DNA from: CAXXOK01 sp964640955
GTDB lineage: Bacteria; Bacillota; Clostridia; Christensenellales; Aristaeellaceae
Length of the DNA stretch: 64,000 nucleotides
Direction: 5' to 3'
Assembly (NCBI GenBank): GCA_964640955.1
Contig: CAZXJI010000001.1
Span: forward strand, 434,001-498,000
Shown here: positions 54,807-62,685 of the stretch, one piece after another
How positions within the stretch are numbered: position 1 is the first letter of the stretch
How the letters are laid out: each line of letters starts with the position of its first letter
Made by a program: the position numbers and the translations under genes
The notes under the pieces: model-generated
What the model saw: only the letters and a program-made list of their open reading frames with translations
The model's database searches: none
What the model was told of the DNA's origin: nothing

Positions 54807-55718
54807 GTGAATGGACTGACGTTGTTTTTACAACAGGTCGTCAACGGGCTGCGCGTCGGCAGCGTGTATGCCCTGATTGCGCTTGGCTATACCATGGTAT
54901 ACGGCATTATCCGGCTGATTAACTTCGCCCACGGCGATTTTATTATGGTCGGCGCTTACGCGCTGTTTTTTACGGTTCCGCTGATGATCGCCGCGGGCAT
55001 GCCCGCGTGGCTGTCGGTCATCGTGGCCGTCGCGGTGTGCGCCATTACCGGCATTCTGGTGGAAAAGCTGGCGTACAAGCCCGTGCGCTCCAAGGGCACC
55101 AACATGTCCGCGCTGATCACCGCCATCGCCATGAGCCTGTTTTTGGAAAACTTGGCGCAGACGCTGTTCGGCGCCAACCCCAAGCAGGTGGGCACCATCT
55201 TCAGCCTGCCGATGATCCTGGGCATCAGCGGCAACACGTTTTTGACCATACTCATCGGCGTGGTGGTGATGGTCGGCCTTTCCATGTACGTCAAGTATAC
55301 CAAGGGCGGGCAGGCGATGCGCGCCGTGTCCGAGGATAAGAACGCGTCGCTTCTGATGGGCATCAACGTCAACCGCACCATCACCCGGACGTTCGCCATC
55401 GGCTCGGGCCTCGCGGCGGTCGCGTCGCTGATGTACATCGTGCAGTACAACCAAGTCACCAATATGATGGGCACGATGCTGGGCCTCAAGGCCTTCGTGG
55501 CCGCCGTGCTGGGCGGCATCGGCAACATACCGGGCGCCATGATCGGCGGGCTGGTGATCGGCATTGTGGAAAGCCTGTCCAAGGCGTATATCTCCACGCT
55601 CACCGGCGGCGTTATCACCTCGGCGTTCTCCGACGCCATCGTGTTCAGCATTCTGATTATCGTTCTGCTGGTCAAGCCTACGGGCATCATGGGCGAAAAG
55701 ACCGGCGAGAAAGTGTAG
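54807..55718 (+). CDS. livH: Branched-chain amino acid ABC permease LivH
   Basis: This 303-residue permease starts NGLTLFLQQVVNGLRVGSVYALIALGYTMVYGIIRLINFAHGDFIMVGAY, the standard LivH N-terminus. It has eight or so membrane segments and the loop GGQAMRAVSEDKNASLLMGINV. GTG 54807 has AAGGGAG 9 bases upstream. The ATG at 54798 is in frame but too close to that site. Confidence 0.93.
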   Translation: MNGLTLFLQQVVNGLRVGSVYALIALGYTMVYGIIRLINFAHGDFIMVGAYALFFTVPLMIAAGMPAWLSVIVAVAVCAITGILVEKLAYKPVRSKGTNMSALITAIAMSLFLENLAQTLFGANPKQVGTIFSLPMILGISGNTFLTILIGVVVMVGLSMYVKYTKGGQAMRAVSEDKNASLLMGINVNRTITRTFAIGSGLAAVASLMYIVQYNQVTNMMGTMLGLKAFVAAVLGGIGNIPGAMIGGLVIGIVESLSKAYISTLTGGVITSAFSDAIVFSILIIVLLVKPTGIMGEKTGEKV

Positions 55719-55726
55719 GTGCGGAT

Positions 55727-56785
55727 ATGAAGAATCAAAAGCAACGCACCGTAAGCCTGCTGGTTTCGCTGCTGGGCGCGTGCGCCCTGGGGCTGCTGCT
55801 CTTCGCGGCCGATTCGCTGGGCTGGATCGACAGTTATATCCGCGGCATCTTCATCCAGTGCTGCTTCGCGGTCATCATGGCCACTTCGCTCAACCTCGTC
55901 ATGGGCTACCTGGGGCAGATCGCCCTGGGCCACGCGGGCTTCATGGCGGTGGGCGCGTACACCTCCGCGCTGGTCACCAAGGCCATCGGCCTGGGCATCA
56001 AGGCGGGCACGATCGCCCCCATTTCCAACGTCGCGCAGTTCTTTGTCGGGCTGCTGTGCGGCGCGATCGCCGCGGCGCTGTTCGGCCTGATCGTGGGCAT
56101 TCCGGCGTTGCGCCTGCGCGGCGACTACTTGGCCATCATCACGCTGGGCTTCGGCGAAATCATCCGCGTGATTATCCAAAACCTGCCCTTCGCCGGCGGC
56201 AAGGGCCTCGCCCAGGGGCAGGCCGGCCAGGCGCTGATCGGCATCATGCGGATGAACGACATCTACGTCATCTTCGGCGTTACGGTGGTCTGCGTAGCCA
56301 TCATGCTGGCGTTCGTACGCTCCAAGTTCGGCCGCGCCATCATCGCCATCCGCGAGGACGATATCGCCTCCAGCAGCACGGGCCTCAACGTGACGTACTA
56401 CAAGGTGCTCACCTTTACGTTCTCCGCCTTCTTCGCGGGGGTCGCGGGCGCCGTGTACGCCCACCGCGGTCTGGGCACGCTGCAGTACAGCGATTTTACG
56501 TTCCTCAAATCCACGGACTACGTGATTATGGTGGTGCTGGGCGGCATGGGCTCCATGACCGGTTCGGTGATCACCGCGGTGCTCCTGTCGGTATTGCCGG
56601 AGGTGCTGCGCGCCTTCTCCGAATACCGCATGCTCCTGTACTCCATCATTCTGGTCATCATGATGATCTTCCGCCCCATCGGGCTTTTCGGCAACTACGA
56701 GTTTTCGCTCTACCAGCTGATCCTCAAGTGGTTCCGTAAAAAACCGATCGAGGCGGAGCAATCCGCCGCGAAAGGAGGCGCGTAA
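55727..56785 (+). CDS. livM: Branched-chain amino acid ABC permease LivM
   Basis: This 352-residue permease has NLVMGYLGQIALGHAGFMAVGAYTSAL and GIPALRLRGDYLAIITLGFGEIIRVIIQN, both LivM signatures, and the ATPase-contact loop GRAIIAIREDDIASSSTGLNV. It lies 8 bp after livH and 2 bp before livG, in a tight operon. Confidence 0.95.
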   Translation: MKNQKQRTVSLLVSLLGACALGLLLFAADSLGWIDSYIRGIFIQCCFAVIMATSLNLVMGYLGQIALGHAGFMAVGAYTSALVTKAIGLGIKAGTIAPISNVAQFFVGLLCGAIAAALFGLIVGIPALRLRGDYLAIITLGFGEIIRVIIQNLPFAGGKGLAQGQAGQALIGIMRMNDIYVIFGVTVVCVAIMLAFVRSKFGRAIIAIREDDIASSSTGLNVTYYKVLTFTFSAFFAGVAGAVYAHRGLGTLQYSDFTFLKSTDYVIMVVLGGMGSMTGSVITAVLLSVLPEVLRAFSEYRMLLYSIILVIMMIFRPIGLFGNYEFSLYQLILKWFRKKPIEAEQSAAKGGA

Positions 56786-56787
56786 GC

Positions 56788-57558
56788 ATGCCGGAAGCCA
56801 AATCCATCCTGCGGGCCAAGAACCTGGGCATCACCTTCGGCGGTCTGCGCGCCGTGCACGACTTCGAGATCGACATTAAGGAAGGCGAGCTGGTCGGCCT
56901 CATCGGCCCCAACGGCGCGGGCAAAACCACCGTCTTCAACCTCTTCACCGGCGTTTACAAGCCCACCGAAGGCGCCTTCTACCTGGGCGAAAAGCTGATG
57001 AACGGCAAAAAAACGCACGAGATCGTCGCGGCGGGCATCGCGCGCACGTTCCAGAACATCCGGCTGTTCAAAAAAATGACGGTCATGGAAAACGTGCTGA
57101 TCGCCTTCACCAAGGACATCCGCTACGGCCTGCCGGGCTCCATCATCCGCTCCCGCGGCTTCTGGCAGGAAGAAACGGCCATCCGCGAAAAGGCGATGGA
57201 GCTGCTGAGCGTGTTCAACCTGCAGGACAAGGCGGACTGGGGCGCGGGCAACCTGCCCTACGGCCAGCAGCGCAAGCTGGAAATCGCGCGCGCGCTGGCC
57301 ACCAACGCCAGGATGCTGCTATTGGACGAGCCGGCCGCCGGCATGAACCCCACCGAAACCGCGGAGCTGCTCGCCTGCATCAACCTGATCCGCAAAAAGT
57401 TCAACATCACCATTTTGCTGATCGAGCACGATATGAGCCTGGTCATGAACATCTGCGAGCGCATCGTGGTCATCGACTACGGCGAGATCATCGCGCAGGG
57501 GCTGCCGGAAGAAATATCACACGATCCGAAGGTCATTGCGGCCTACTTGGGCGAATAG
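56788..57558 (+). CDS. livG: Branched-chain amino acid ABC ATPase LivG
   Basis: This 256-residue ATPase has Walker A GPNGAGKTT, signature LPYGQQRKLEIARAL, Walker B MLLLDEPAAGMNP and H-loop LIEHDMSLVMNICERIVVIDYGEIIAQG, with the typical LivG C-terminus ending in AYLGE. All catalytic residues are intact. AAAGGAGG precedes the ATG. Confidence 0.95.
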   Translation: MPEAKSILRAKNLGITFGGLRAVHDFEIDIKEGELVGLIGPNGAGKTTVFNLFTGVYKPTEGAFYLGEKLMNGKKTHEIVAAGIARTFQNIRLFKKMTVMENVLIAFTKDIRYGLPGSIIRSRGFWQEETAIREKAMELLSVFNLQDKADWGAGNLPYGQQRKLEIARALATNARMLLLDEPAAGMNPTETAELLACINLIRKKFNITILLIEHDMSLVMNICERIVVIDYGEIIAQGLPEEISHDPKVIAAYLGE

Positions 57559-57569
57559 GAGGGGTTGCG

Positions 57570-58274
57570 ATGCTGACGATTACGGACCTGCACGTGCATT
57601 ACGGCGCGATACACGCCATCAAGGGCGTTTCGCTGGAGGTTAACGACGGGGAGATCGTCTCCCTCATCGGGGCCAACGGCGCGGGAAAAACGACCATCCT
57701 GCACACCATTTCCGGCCTGGTCAAGGCCACGTCGGGAAAGATCACCTACAACGGGGTCAACCTGCGGGCCACGCCGCCCAGCAAGATCGTCGACCTGGGC
57801 ATGGCGCACGTGCCGGAAGGCCGCCACGTGTTCAGCCGCATGACGGTCATGGAAAACCTCCGCATGGGCGCCTATTCCCTCAACGACAACGAGCAGATCA
57901 AGCAGAACATCGAGACGGTGTTCAAAAGCTTCCCCCGGCTCAAGGAGCGCGCCAAGCAGATTGCGGGAACGCTTTCCGGCGGCGAGCAGCAGATGCTGGC
58001 CACGGGGCGCGCGCTGATGTCCAACCCCAAAATACTGCTGATGGACGAACCTTCCATGGGCCTTTCCCCCATCCTGGTCAAGGAGATTTTCCACATCATC
58101 GCCACCCTGCACGAAAAGGGCATCACCATTCTGCTGGTGGAGCAGAACGCCAAGGTCGCGCTCTCCATTTCCAGCCGCGCCTACGTGCTGGAGACCGGCT
58201 CCATCGCCATGAGCGGCAAGGCGTCGGAACTGATGGAGGACGACCGCGTGCGCAAGGCTTACCTGGGCGTGTAA
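57570..58274 (+). CDS. livF: Branched-chain amino acid ABC ATPase LivF
   Basis: This 234-residue ATPase has Walker A GANGAGKTT, LivF-specific MAHVPEGRHVFSRMTVMENL, signature LSGGEQQMLATGRAL, Walker B ILLMDEPSMGLSP and H-loop region LVEQNAKVAL (Gln in place of His is normal in LivF). It ends the liv operon before the terminator at 58325. Confidence 0.95.
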   Translation: MLTITDLHVHYGAIHAIKGVSLEVNDGEIVSLIGANGAGKTTILHTISGLVKATSGKITYNGVNLRATPPSKIVDLGMAHVPEGRHVFSRMTVMENLRMGAYSLNDNEQIKQNIETVFKSFPRLKERAKQIAGTLSGGEQQMLATGRALMSNPKILLMDEPSMGLSPILVKEIFHIIATLHEKGITILLVEQNAKVALSISSRAYVLETGSIAMSGKASELMEDDRVRKAYLGV

Positions 58275-58324
58275 GCCCGCCTCCACGTCATACGCGCGAA
58301 GCGGGAAGAACGGGAAAAGATCAT

Positions 58325-58353
58325 AGTCTGTTGGAAATCCAACAGACTTTTTT
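58325..58353 (+). terminator. Rho-independent terminator of the liv operon
   Basis: A perfect 10-bp stem (58325-58334 with 58339-58348), 4-nt loop and a run of six Ts. Confidence 0.93.
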
Positions 58354-58439
58354 CGTATCTCCCGGTATGCTGTTACCGTAAGGACGGCGCGGAACCGTTC
58401 GCAAAATCCCGGATACCGGTTGACGAGGAGGCTGCGGAT

Positions 58440-58751
58440 GTGGTAGAAACAGTGTATCGGATCAACCCCGAGCTGAAAGTTCATAAGGTGCTTTTCGACG
58501 AGAACCTGCACTACATCCACATGCGTTTCGCGCAGGGCGAAGGCCTGCCCGAACACGACGCCAACGGCAACGTGTACATGACCGTGCTGGCGGGCCGGTT
58601 GTCCGTCGGGCTGGACGGCCGGGAGGCGCACATGTACGGGAGCGCCACGCTGCTCAAAATACCCAAAGGAACGCGGATGAACGTGCGCAACCTGTACCCG
58701 GAACCCCTGGAACTGCTGGTGATCAAAGCCCCCGCGCCCGCGGCGGGCTGA
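58440..58751 (+). CDS. Small cupin-domain protein
   Basis: This 103-residue protein starts at GTG 58440; an overlapping ATG at 58438 reads into a stop. GAGGAGG lies 8 bases upstream. Residues form one cupin barrel: YIHMRFAQGEGLPEHDANGNVYMTVLAGRLSVGLDG (motif 1 with a single His and Asn/Asp) and LLKIPKGTRMNVRN (motif 2 with the second His absent). A metal site would be incomplete. It lies just before a ferredoxin gene. Function unknown. Confidence 0.82.
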   Translation: MVETVYRINPELKVHKVLFDENLHYIHMRFAQGEGLPEHDANGNVYMTVLAGRLSVGLDGREAHMYGSATLLKIPKGTRMNVRNLYPEPLELLVIKAPAPAAG

Positions 58752-58787
58752 GCGCACCGGGCGGGCATCAAAAAAGGAGGAATCCCC

Positions 58788-58976
58788 ATGAAAGCATCCA
58801 TCGACCGCGACGGCTGCATCGGCTGCGGGCTGTGCGCGGATACCTGCCCTTCCGTGTTCCGCATGGCGGAGGACGGCCAGGCCGAGGTCTACGCCGATCC
58901 CGTGCCCGAAGGCGACGAGGCGACGGCGCGGGAGGCGGCCGACAACTGCCCCGTTTCCGTGATCACCATCGAATAA
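58788..58976 (+). CDS. Small ferredoxin, single [4Fe-4S] cluster
   Basis: This 62-residue protein has DGCIGCGLCADTCPSVF with Cys10, Cys13, Cys16 and Cys20, and a second NCPVSVITIE with Cys near 54. This matches monocluster ferredoxins, where CxxCxxC plus the distal Cys bind the cluster. It is acidic, as expected of an electron carrier. AAAGGAGG precedes the ATG. It is probably co-transcribed with the cupin. Confidence 0.92.
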   Translation: MKASIDRDGCIGCGLCADTCPSVFRMAEDGQAEVYADPVPEGDEATAREAADNCPVSVITIE

Positions 58977-58980
58977 ACGA

Positions 58981-59044
58981 ACGCAGATTGGGCTTTTCGG
59001 CAGGCCGGCGGCACGAAACACGGGAACTGCGCGTTTCGTGCCGC
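58981..59044. repeat. Relic of the MITE-like element plus a 12-bp inverted repeat
   Basis: ACGCAGATTGGGCTTTT (58981-58997) is identical to the right-end interior of the element at 24210-24336, and GGCAGGC follows in a position like its CAACAGGCT end. Next to it GCGGCACGAAAC (59008-59019) pairs perfectly with GTTTCGTGCCGC (59033-59044). The left part of the element is missing. Confidence 0.5.
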
Positions 59045-59115
59045 ATTCTGTGTTATACTGTTCGCAAACGGCGCGGCGGCCGTTCGGGCCCCGCCTGCGG
59101 AAAGGAAAGATGCCC

Positions 59116-59628
59116 ATGAGTCTCGTGTCCCGCGTGCAGCGCGCGATGATGGCGTATTTCGCCGGGGACGTGAAGCGCATCAACCATTTTACGAAGGTAC
59201 ACGGCTTCGCCCGGGGGATCGGCGAATTGGAAGGGCTGGACGCCAAAACGCAGACGATCCTCGAGATGGCCGCGCTGACCCACGACATCGGCATCCGGAA
59301 CAGCGAACGGAAATACGGCAGCTCCTCCGGCGAGCATCAACAGGTGGAGGGCCCGCCGGAAGCCGAAAAGCTGCTTTCGGCCCTCGGCGTGGATCGGGCG
59401 ACGGTCGACCGGGTCTGCTGGCTGATCGCGCACCACCACACCTATCGGGACATCACGGGTTCGGACTACCGGATCCTCGTCGAGGCGGATTTTCTGGTCA
59501 ATATCCACGAGGACGGGCTGAGCCTGCCCGCCGTGCAGAAGATTGAAAAAGACATTTTCCGCACGGACGCGGGCAGGACGTTCCTGCGGCTGCTCTACCT
59601 TCCATCCTCCCCGACGCTCGATTCGTAA
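59116..59628 (+). CDS. HD-domain phosphohydrolase-like protein
   Basis: This 170-residue protein has an HD fold with HFTKVHGFARGI (first His), AALTHDIGIRNSE (HD pair), GPPEAEKLL, LIAHHHTYRD and EADFLVNIHEDGL (second Asp). These fit the metal-dependent phosphohydrolase superfamily. ATG 59116 has AAAGGAAAG upstream; ATG 59110 is in frame too. The substrate, possibly a nucleotide, is unknown. Confidence 0.87.
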   Translation: MSLVSRVQRAMMAYFAGDVKRINHFTKVHGFARGIGELEGLDAKTQTILEMAALTHDIGIRNSERKYGSSSGEHQQVEGPPEAEKLLSALGVDRATVDRVCWLIAHHHTYRDITGSDYRILVEADFLVNIHEDGLSLPAVQKIEKDIFRTDAGRTFLRLLYLPSSPTLDS

Positions 59629-59745
59629 CGCCGCTTCGGCCGCGCCCGTACGGGCCGCGGCCGTTTGCTTTTTTACGGGTTGTATGATATGGTAACAACA
59701 GAGCACAAGTCGTCTCCGTATCAGAGCAAAAAAGGAGGGTACCCC

Positions 59746-60315
59746 ATGTTCAAACGCATTCTCGTCCCCCTGCTGATTCTGGCGTTGCTGCTCAGCCTCG
59801 CGTCGGCGGCATACGCCTCCACAACGACGATGTATGTCTACACCAGCAACGGCAAATCGCTCAACCTGAGGGATTATCCTTCCAAGGACGGCAACATCCT
59901 CACGCGCATCCCCTACGGCGCGAAGGTTTCCGTCAATCTCGATTTCACCGGCAGCTCCTGGCTGAACGTCATCTACGGCGGCTACAACGGCTACTGCATG
60001 GCCCGTTACATTGTCAATTCCATGCCCGGCCCCACGCCGACCTCCACCCCGTCCCCCACGCAGTCCTCCGGCCTCTACGACAAGTTCGTGCCTTATTACG
60101 AAGTCGTCTCCGTACGGCCTTCCTCGCCCGGCGGGTACGTGCACCTGCGCTGGGCGCCCAGCAAACAGCAGCCCGTCCAACGCGATTACTACAACGGCGA
60201 CACGCTGACCGTGATCGCCCAGAACGGCACGTGGTGCCAGGTCTACGATTCGGCCAACAACGTATCCGGCTTCATGATGGCGGCATTCCTCGTGACGGAC
60301 GAGTATGCCAACTGA
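59746..60315 (+). CDS. Secreted protein with two SH3-like domains
   Basis: This 189-residue protein has a signal peptide (~1-24, ending AAYAS) and two bacterial SH3-type domains (~28-88: SLNLRDYPSKDGNILTRIPYGAKVSV; ~115-185: VHLRWAPSKQQPVQRDYYNGDTLTVI). A Pro-Thr-Ser linker (~94-104) separates them. Such domains usually bind cell wall or act as sensors. AAAGGAGGG precedes the ATG. It is likely in an operon with the next secreted protein. Confidence 0.86.
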   Translation: MFKRILVPLLILALLLSLASAAYASTTTMYVYTSNGKSLNLRDYPSKDGNILTRIPYGAKVSVNLDFTGSSWLNVIYGGYNGYCMARYIVNSMPGPTPTSTPSPTQSSGLYDKFVPYYEVVSVRPSSPGGYVHLRWAPSKQQPVQRDYYNGDTLTVIAQNGTWCQVYDSANNVSGFMMAAFLVTDEYAN

Positions 60316-60335
60316 TTCGTTACGGAGGTGTGATT

Positions 60336-60866
60336 ATGAAAAAACGGATAGCGCTTTTGCTCTCGCTCGTCCTGCTGGCGGCGTGCGCGTCGCCCGCCCT
60401 GGCCGAGCCCGTGTCGCTGATTGAGAACGCCAGCGGCTTCGACCTGAAGATGGATATCCCCCAGGACGCGACGGTGCGGGTGGAAAACAAAGACGACGTT
60501 CAGTATACCTTCATTACCTTCGCGGACGAATCGATGCCGGAAATGTATCTGAGCGTCGCGCCGACCGAAGAGTACGACGGCGTTACGCTCGCCTCCCTGT
60601 CCGCCCAGGAGCTGGACGGCCTGTATGCCGCCGTCAGCGCCGATTTCGACGATCCGTCCTACCAGATGCTGAAAACGAGCAACGGCTACGACTATATGCT
60701 GGTAGAGGACAATTCGCAGACCGATTCCGCCGTGATGATCCTGATCTACGACGGGTATTTCATTCATTTTTCCGCCTGGAACGACGGGTACGCCGTTCTG
60801 ACCGGCGAAGAAACGACCGCCGTGCAGAACCTGTTCGACACCCTGCAGATTATCGACACGCCCTGA
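60336..60866 (+). CDS. Small secreted protein of unknown function, possible lipoprotein
   Basis: This 176-residue protein has a hydrophobic N-terminus with LVLLAACASPALAEP. LAAC fits a lipobox, but the ALAE site also fits ordinary signal peptidase, so its anchoring is uncertain. The mature part is a beta-rich acidic domain. I do not recognise a family. CGGAGGTG precedes the ATG and it follows the SH3 gene by 20 bp. Confidence 0.75.
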   Translation: MKKRIALLLSLVLLAACASPALAEPVSLIENASGFDLKMDIPQDATVRVENKDDVQYTFITFADESMPEMYLSVAPTEEYDGVTLASLSAQELDGLYAAVSADFDDPSYQMLKTSNGYDYMLVEDNSQTDSAVMILIYDGYFIHFSAWNDGYAVLTGEETTAVQNLFDTLQIIDTP

Positions 60867-60896
60867 CGGCGCGGCGGTGACGCGGACCTCGGCAAA

Positions 60897-60923
60897 AGTC
60901 CCGGCCAAACGGCCGGGACTTTT
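60897..60923. terminator. Bidirectional terminator
   Basis: A perfect 10-bp stem (60897-60906 with 60911-60920), AAAC loop, As to the left and Ts to the right. It ends both the 60336 gene and the minus-strand gene at 60951. Confidence 0.92.
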
Positions 60924-60950
60924 ACTGCGGATAGTGTTTGCCCGATGCGT

Positions 60951-61331
60951 TTACGCCCGCGGCGCGTCCGCCGGGTTCACCTCGTAGCCCTTCTTTTGGC
61001 TCAACCCGTCCTGACGGCGGAAATTCTCGCGGTTTTTGCCCAGGTAGACGTTATACAGATCGTCCGCGCTCATGCCGGCCTCGATGCACATGCCCACCAG
61101 AAAATGCAGCATGTCGCAAAGTTCCTCCCGGATGTTGGGCATGTCCAGCGCGTGCGGGTTTTTCCACCACTTGAAGTTCACCGCGTCCAAAAGCTCCGCC
61201 AGCTCGCTGACCATGGCGAGAGACTGCTTCTGCAGCCAGTCCTCCATCGTAAAGCCTTCCAGATGGCGCTCCTTTTTGAGCTTCTCCTGAAAGCTCGCCT
61301 GCAGGGTGAAGATCTCCTCCAGTTTATCCAC
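60951..61331 (-). CDS. dUTPase-like all-alpha NTP pyrophosphatase (MazG fold)
   Basis: This 126-residue protein has SLAMVSELAELLDAVNFKWWKN (ExxE...KWW) and IREELCDMLHFLVGM (EExxDxLHF), the paired acidic motifs of dimeric dUTPase/dCTP pyrophosphatase-like proteins. The GTG start at 61331 has GGAGGCGG upstream and overlaps the M16 peptidase stop by 8 bp. A longer upstream reading lies inside that gene. It probably cleans dUTP from the pool. Confidence 0.88.
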   Translation of the reverse strand: MDKLEEIFTLQASFQEKLKKERHLEGFTMEDWLQKQSLAMVSELAELLDAVNFKWWKNPHALDMPNIREELCDMLHFLVGMCIEAGMSADDLYNVYLGKNRENFRRQDGLSQKKGYEVNPADAPRA

Positions 61332-62583
61332 GTTCGCCGCCTCCGATCCAATCGATGTAACGTTTCGCGTTCTTCCCCACGACCGCGGCGCTGGGTTCGG
61401 CGGAAAGCACGTCCCGCCCCACGCGCAGCACATCCTCCAGCGTAACGGCTTCGATTTTCGCAAGCGTCTCCTCGGGGGTGCGCAGGCGGTTGAGCGTCAG
61501 CATGCTGCGCCCGATGGATTGCATCCGCCCGGAGGAGCTTTCAAGCCCCAGCACGAACGCGCCCTTGAGCTGCGCCCTGGCGCTGATAAACTCATGCTCG
61601 CTGAAGCCGCCGGTAAGCGCCCTGACCAGTTCCGAACGAATCTCGCGGATCACCGTTTCGCCGTTTTCAGGCGAGGTGCCCGCATAGATGGTGAACGTCC
61701 CCAGCCCCGGATAGCTGGTGGGAAAGGTGTACACGGAATACGCCATGCCCAGTTCCTCGCGGATGCGCTGGAACAGGCGGCTGCTCATGCCCCCGCCCAT
61801 GGCGTTGTTGAACACCGACAGGGCGTACAGGTCGTCCGAGCCCAGGCCCACGCCGGGGTAGCCCAGCGCGATCTGCAGCTGTTCGGTTTTCTTCGTGCGC
61901 GCCTTGCGCTCGCTGATCAGCCGCTGCGCGGGCCGCGCGTCCGGTTCGGCGCCGCCGGTGGGAAAGCGGTCGAACCAGCGCGTGACGAGCGCGAGAAACG
62001 CTTCCCAGTCGTAATGCCCGGCGATCGCCAGCACCATGTTGCCGGGGCGGTAGTGCCTGCGCCAGTAGCCTTCCAGATCGCCGCGTTGGTAACCGCGAAT
62101 GCGTCCGGCGCTGCCCAGGATGGGGTACCTGAGCGAGCCTTCGAACTGTGCCTCGCTGAGCACGTCGCCCACCAGATCCTCGGGCGTATCCTCCACCATG
62201 GCGATCTCTTCCAGCACCACGCCGCGCTCCTTGTTAAGCTCCCCTTCGTCGAAGCGGGGCCGGAGCACGAGGTCGGAAAGCAGATCGACCGCCAGGGGCA
62301 GGTCCTCGTCGATCACCTTGGCGTAAAAGCACGTGCAGTCCTTGCTGGTGAAGGCGTTCAGCTGCCCGCCCACGTCGTCCATCTCCTGGGCGATATCGCG
62401 GGCGCTGCGCATTTCGGTACCCTTGAACACCATATGCTCGATGAAGTGCGAAAGCCCGTTTTCGGCGGGGCGCTCGTTCATCGAGCCGACGCCGACCCAA
62501 CAGCCGACGGTGCAGCTGCGCACATGGGTCAGCCTTTCCCCCACAACCCGGAGGCCGTTGGGCAGCGTAATCTGGTCAAACAT
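61324..62583 (-). CDS. M16 family zinc peptidase (processing peptidase-like, MlpA/YmxG type)
   Basis: This 419-residue protein has the inverted zinc motif GLSHFIEHMVFKGT (HxxEH) near residue 50, the distal ERGVVLEEIAMVEDTPED, a GSAGRIRGYQRGDLEGYWRRHYRPGNMVLAIAG segment and a second-half peptidase-like domain. It follows pnp on the minus strand, as in many Firmicutes. The protein has no signal peptide. Confidence 0.94.
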   Translation of the reverse strand: MFDQITLPNGLRVVGERLTHVRSCTVGCWVGVGSMNERPAENGLSHFIEHMVFKGTEMRSARDIAQEMDDVGGQLNAFTSKDCTCFYAKVIDEDLPLAVDLLSDLVLRPRFDEGELNKERGVVLEEIAMVEDTPEDLVGDVLSEAQFEGSLRYPILGSAGRIRGYQRGDLEGYWRRHYRPGNMVLAIAGHYDWEAFLALVTRWFDRFPTGGAEPDARPAQRLISERKARTKKTEQLQIALGYPGVGLGSDDLYALSVFNNAMGGGMSSRLFQRIREELGMAYSVYTFPTSYPGLGTFTIYAGTSPENGETVIREIRSELVRALTGGFSEHEFISARAQLKGAFVLGLESSSGRMQSIGRSMLTLNRLRTPEETLAKIEAVTLEDVLRVGRDVLSAEPSAAVVGKNAKRYIDWIGGGERG

Positions 62584-62633
62584 GCTTTTCTCCGTTTCCG
62601 TCGTTCGTTCCCGTGCGCCGGGCTGCGCCGCGG

Positions 62634-62672
62634 GAAAAAAAGCGGCCGCAAGCGTATGTCGCGCTTGCGGCC
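62634..62672 (-). terminator. Rho-independent terminator of pnp
   Basis: A 13-bp stem (62642-62654 with 62660-62672) and a 5-nt loop. The seven-A run at 62635-62641 becomes the U-tract on the minus strand. Confidence 0.9.
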
Positions 62673-62685
62673 GCCGGGGGTACGG

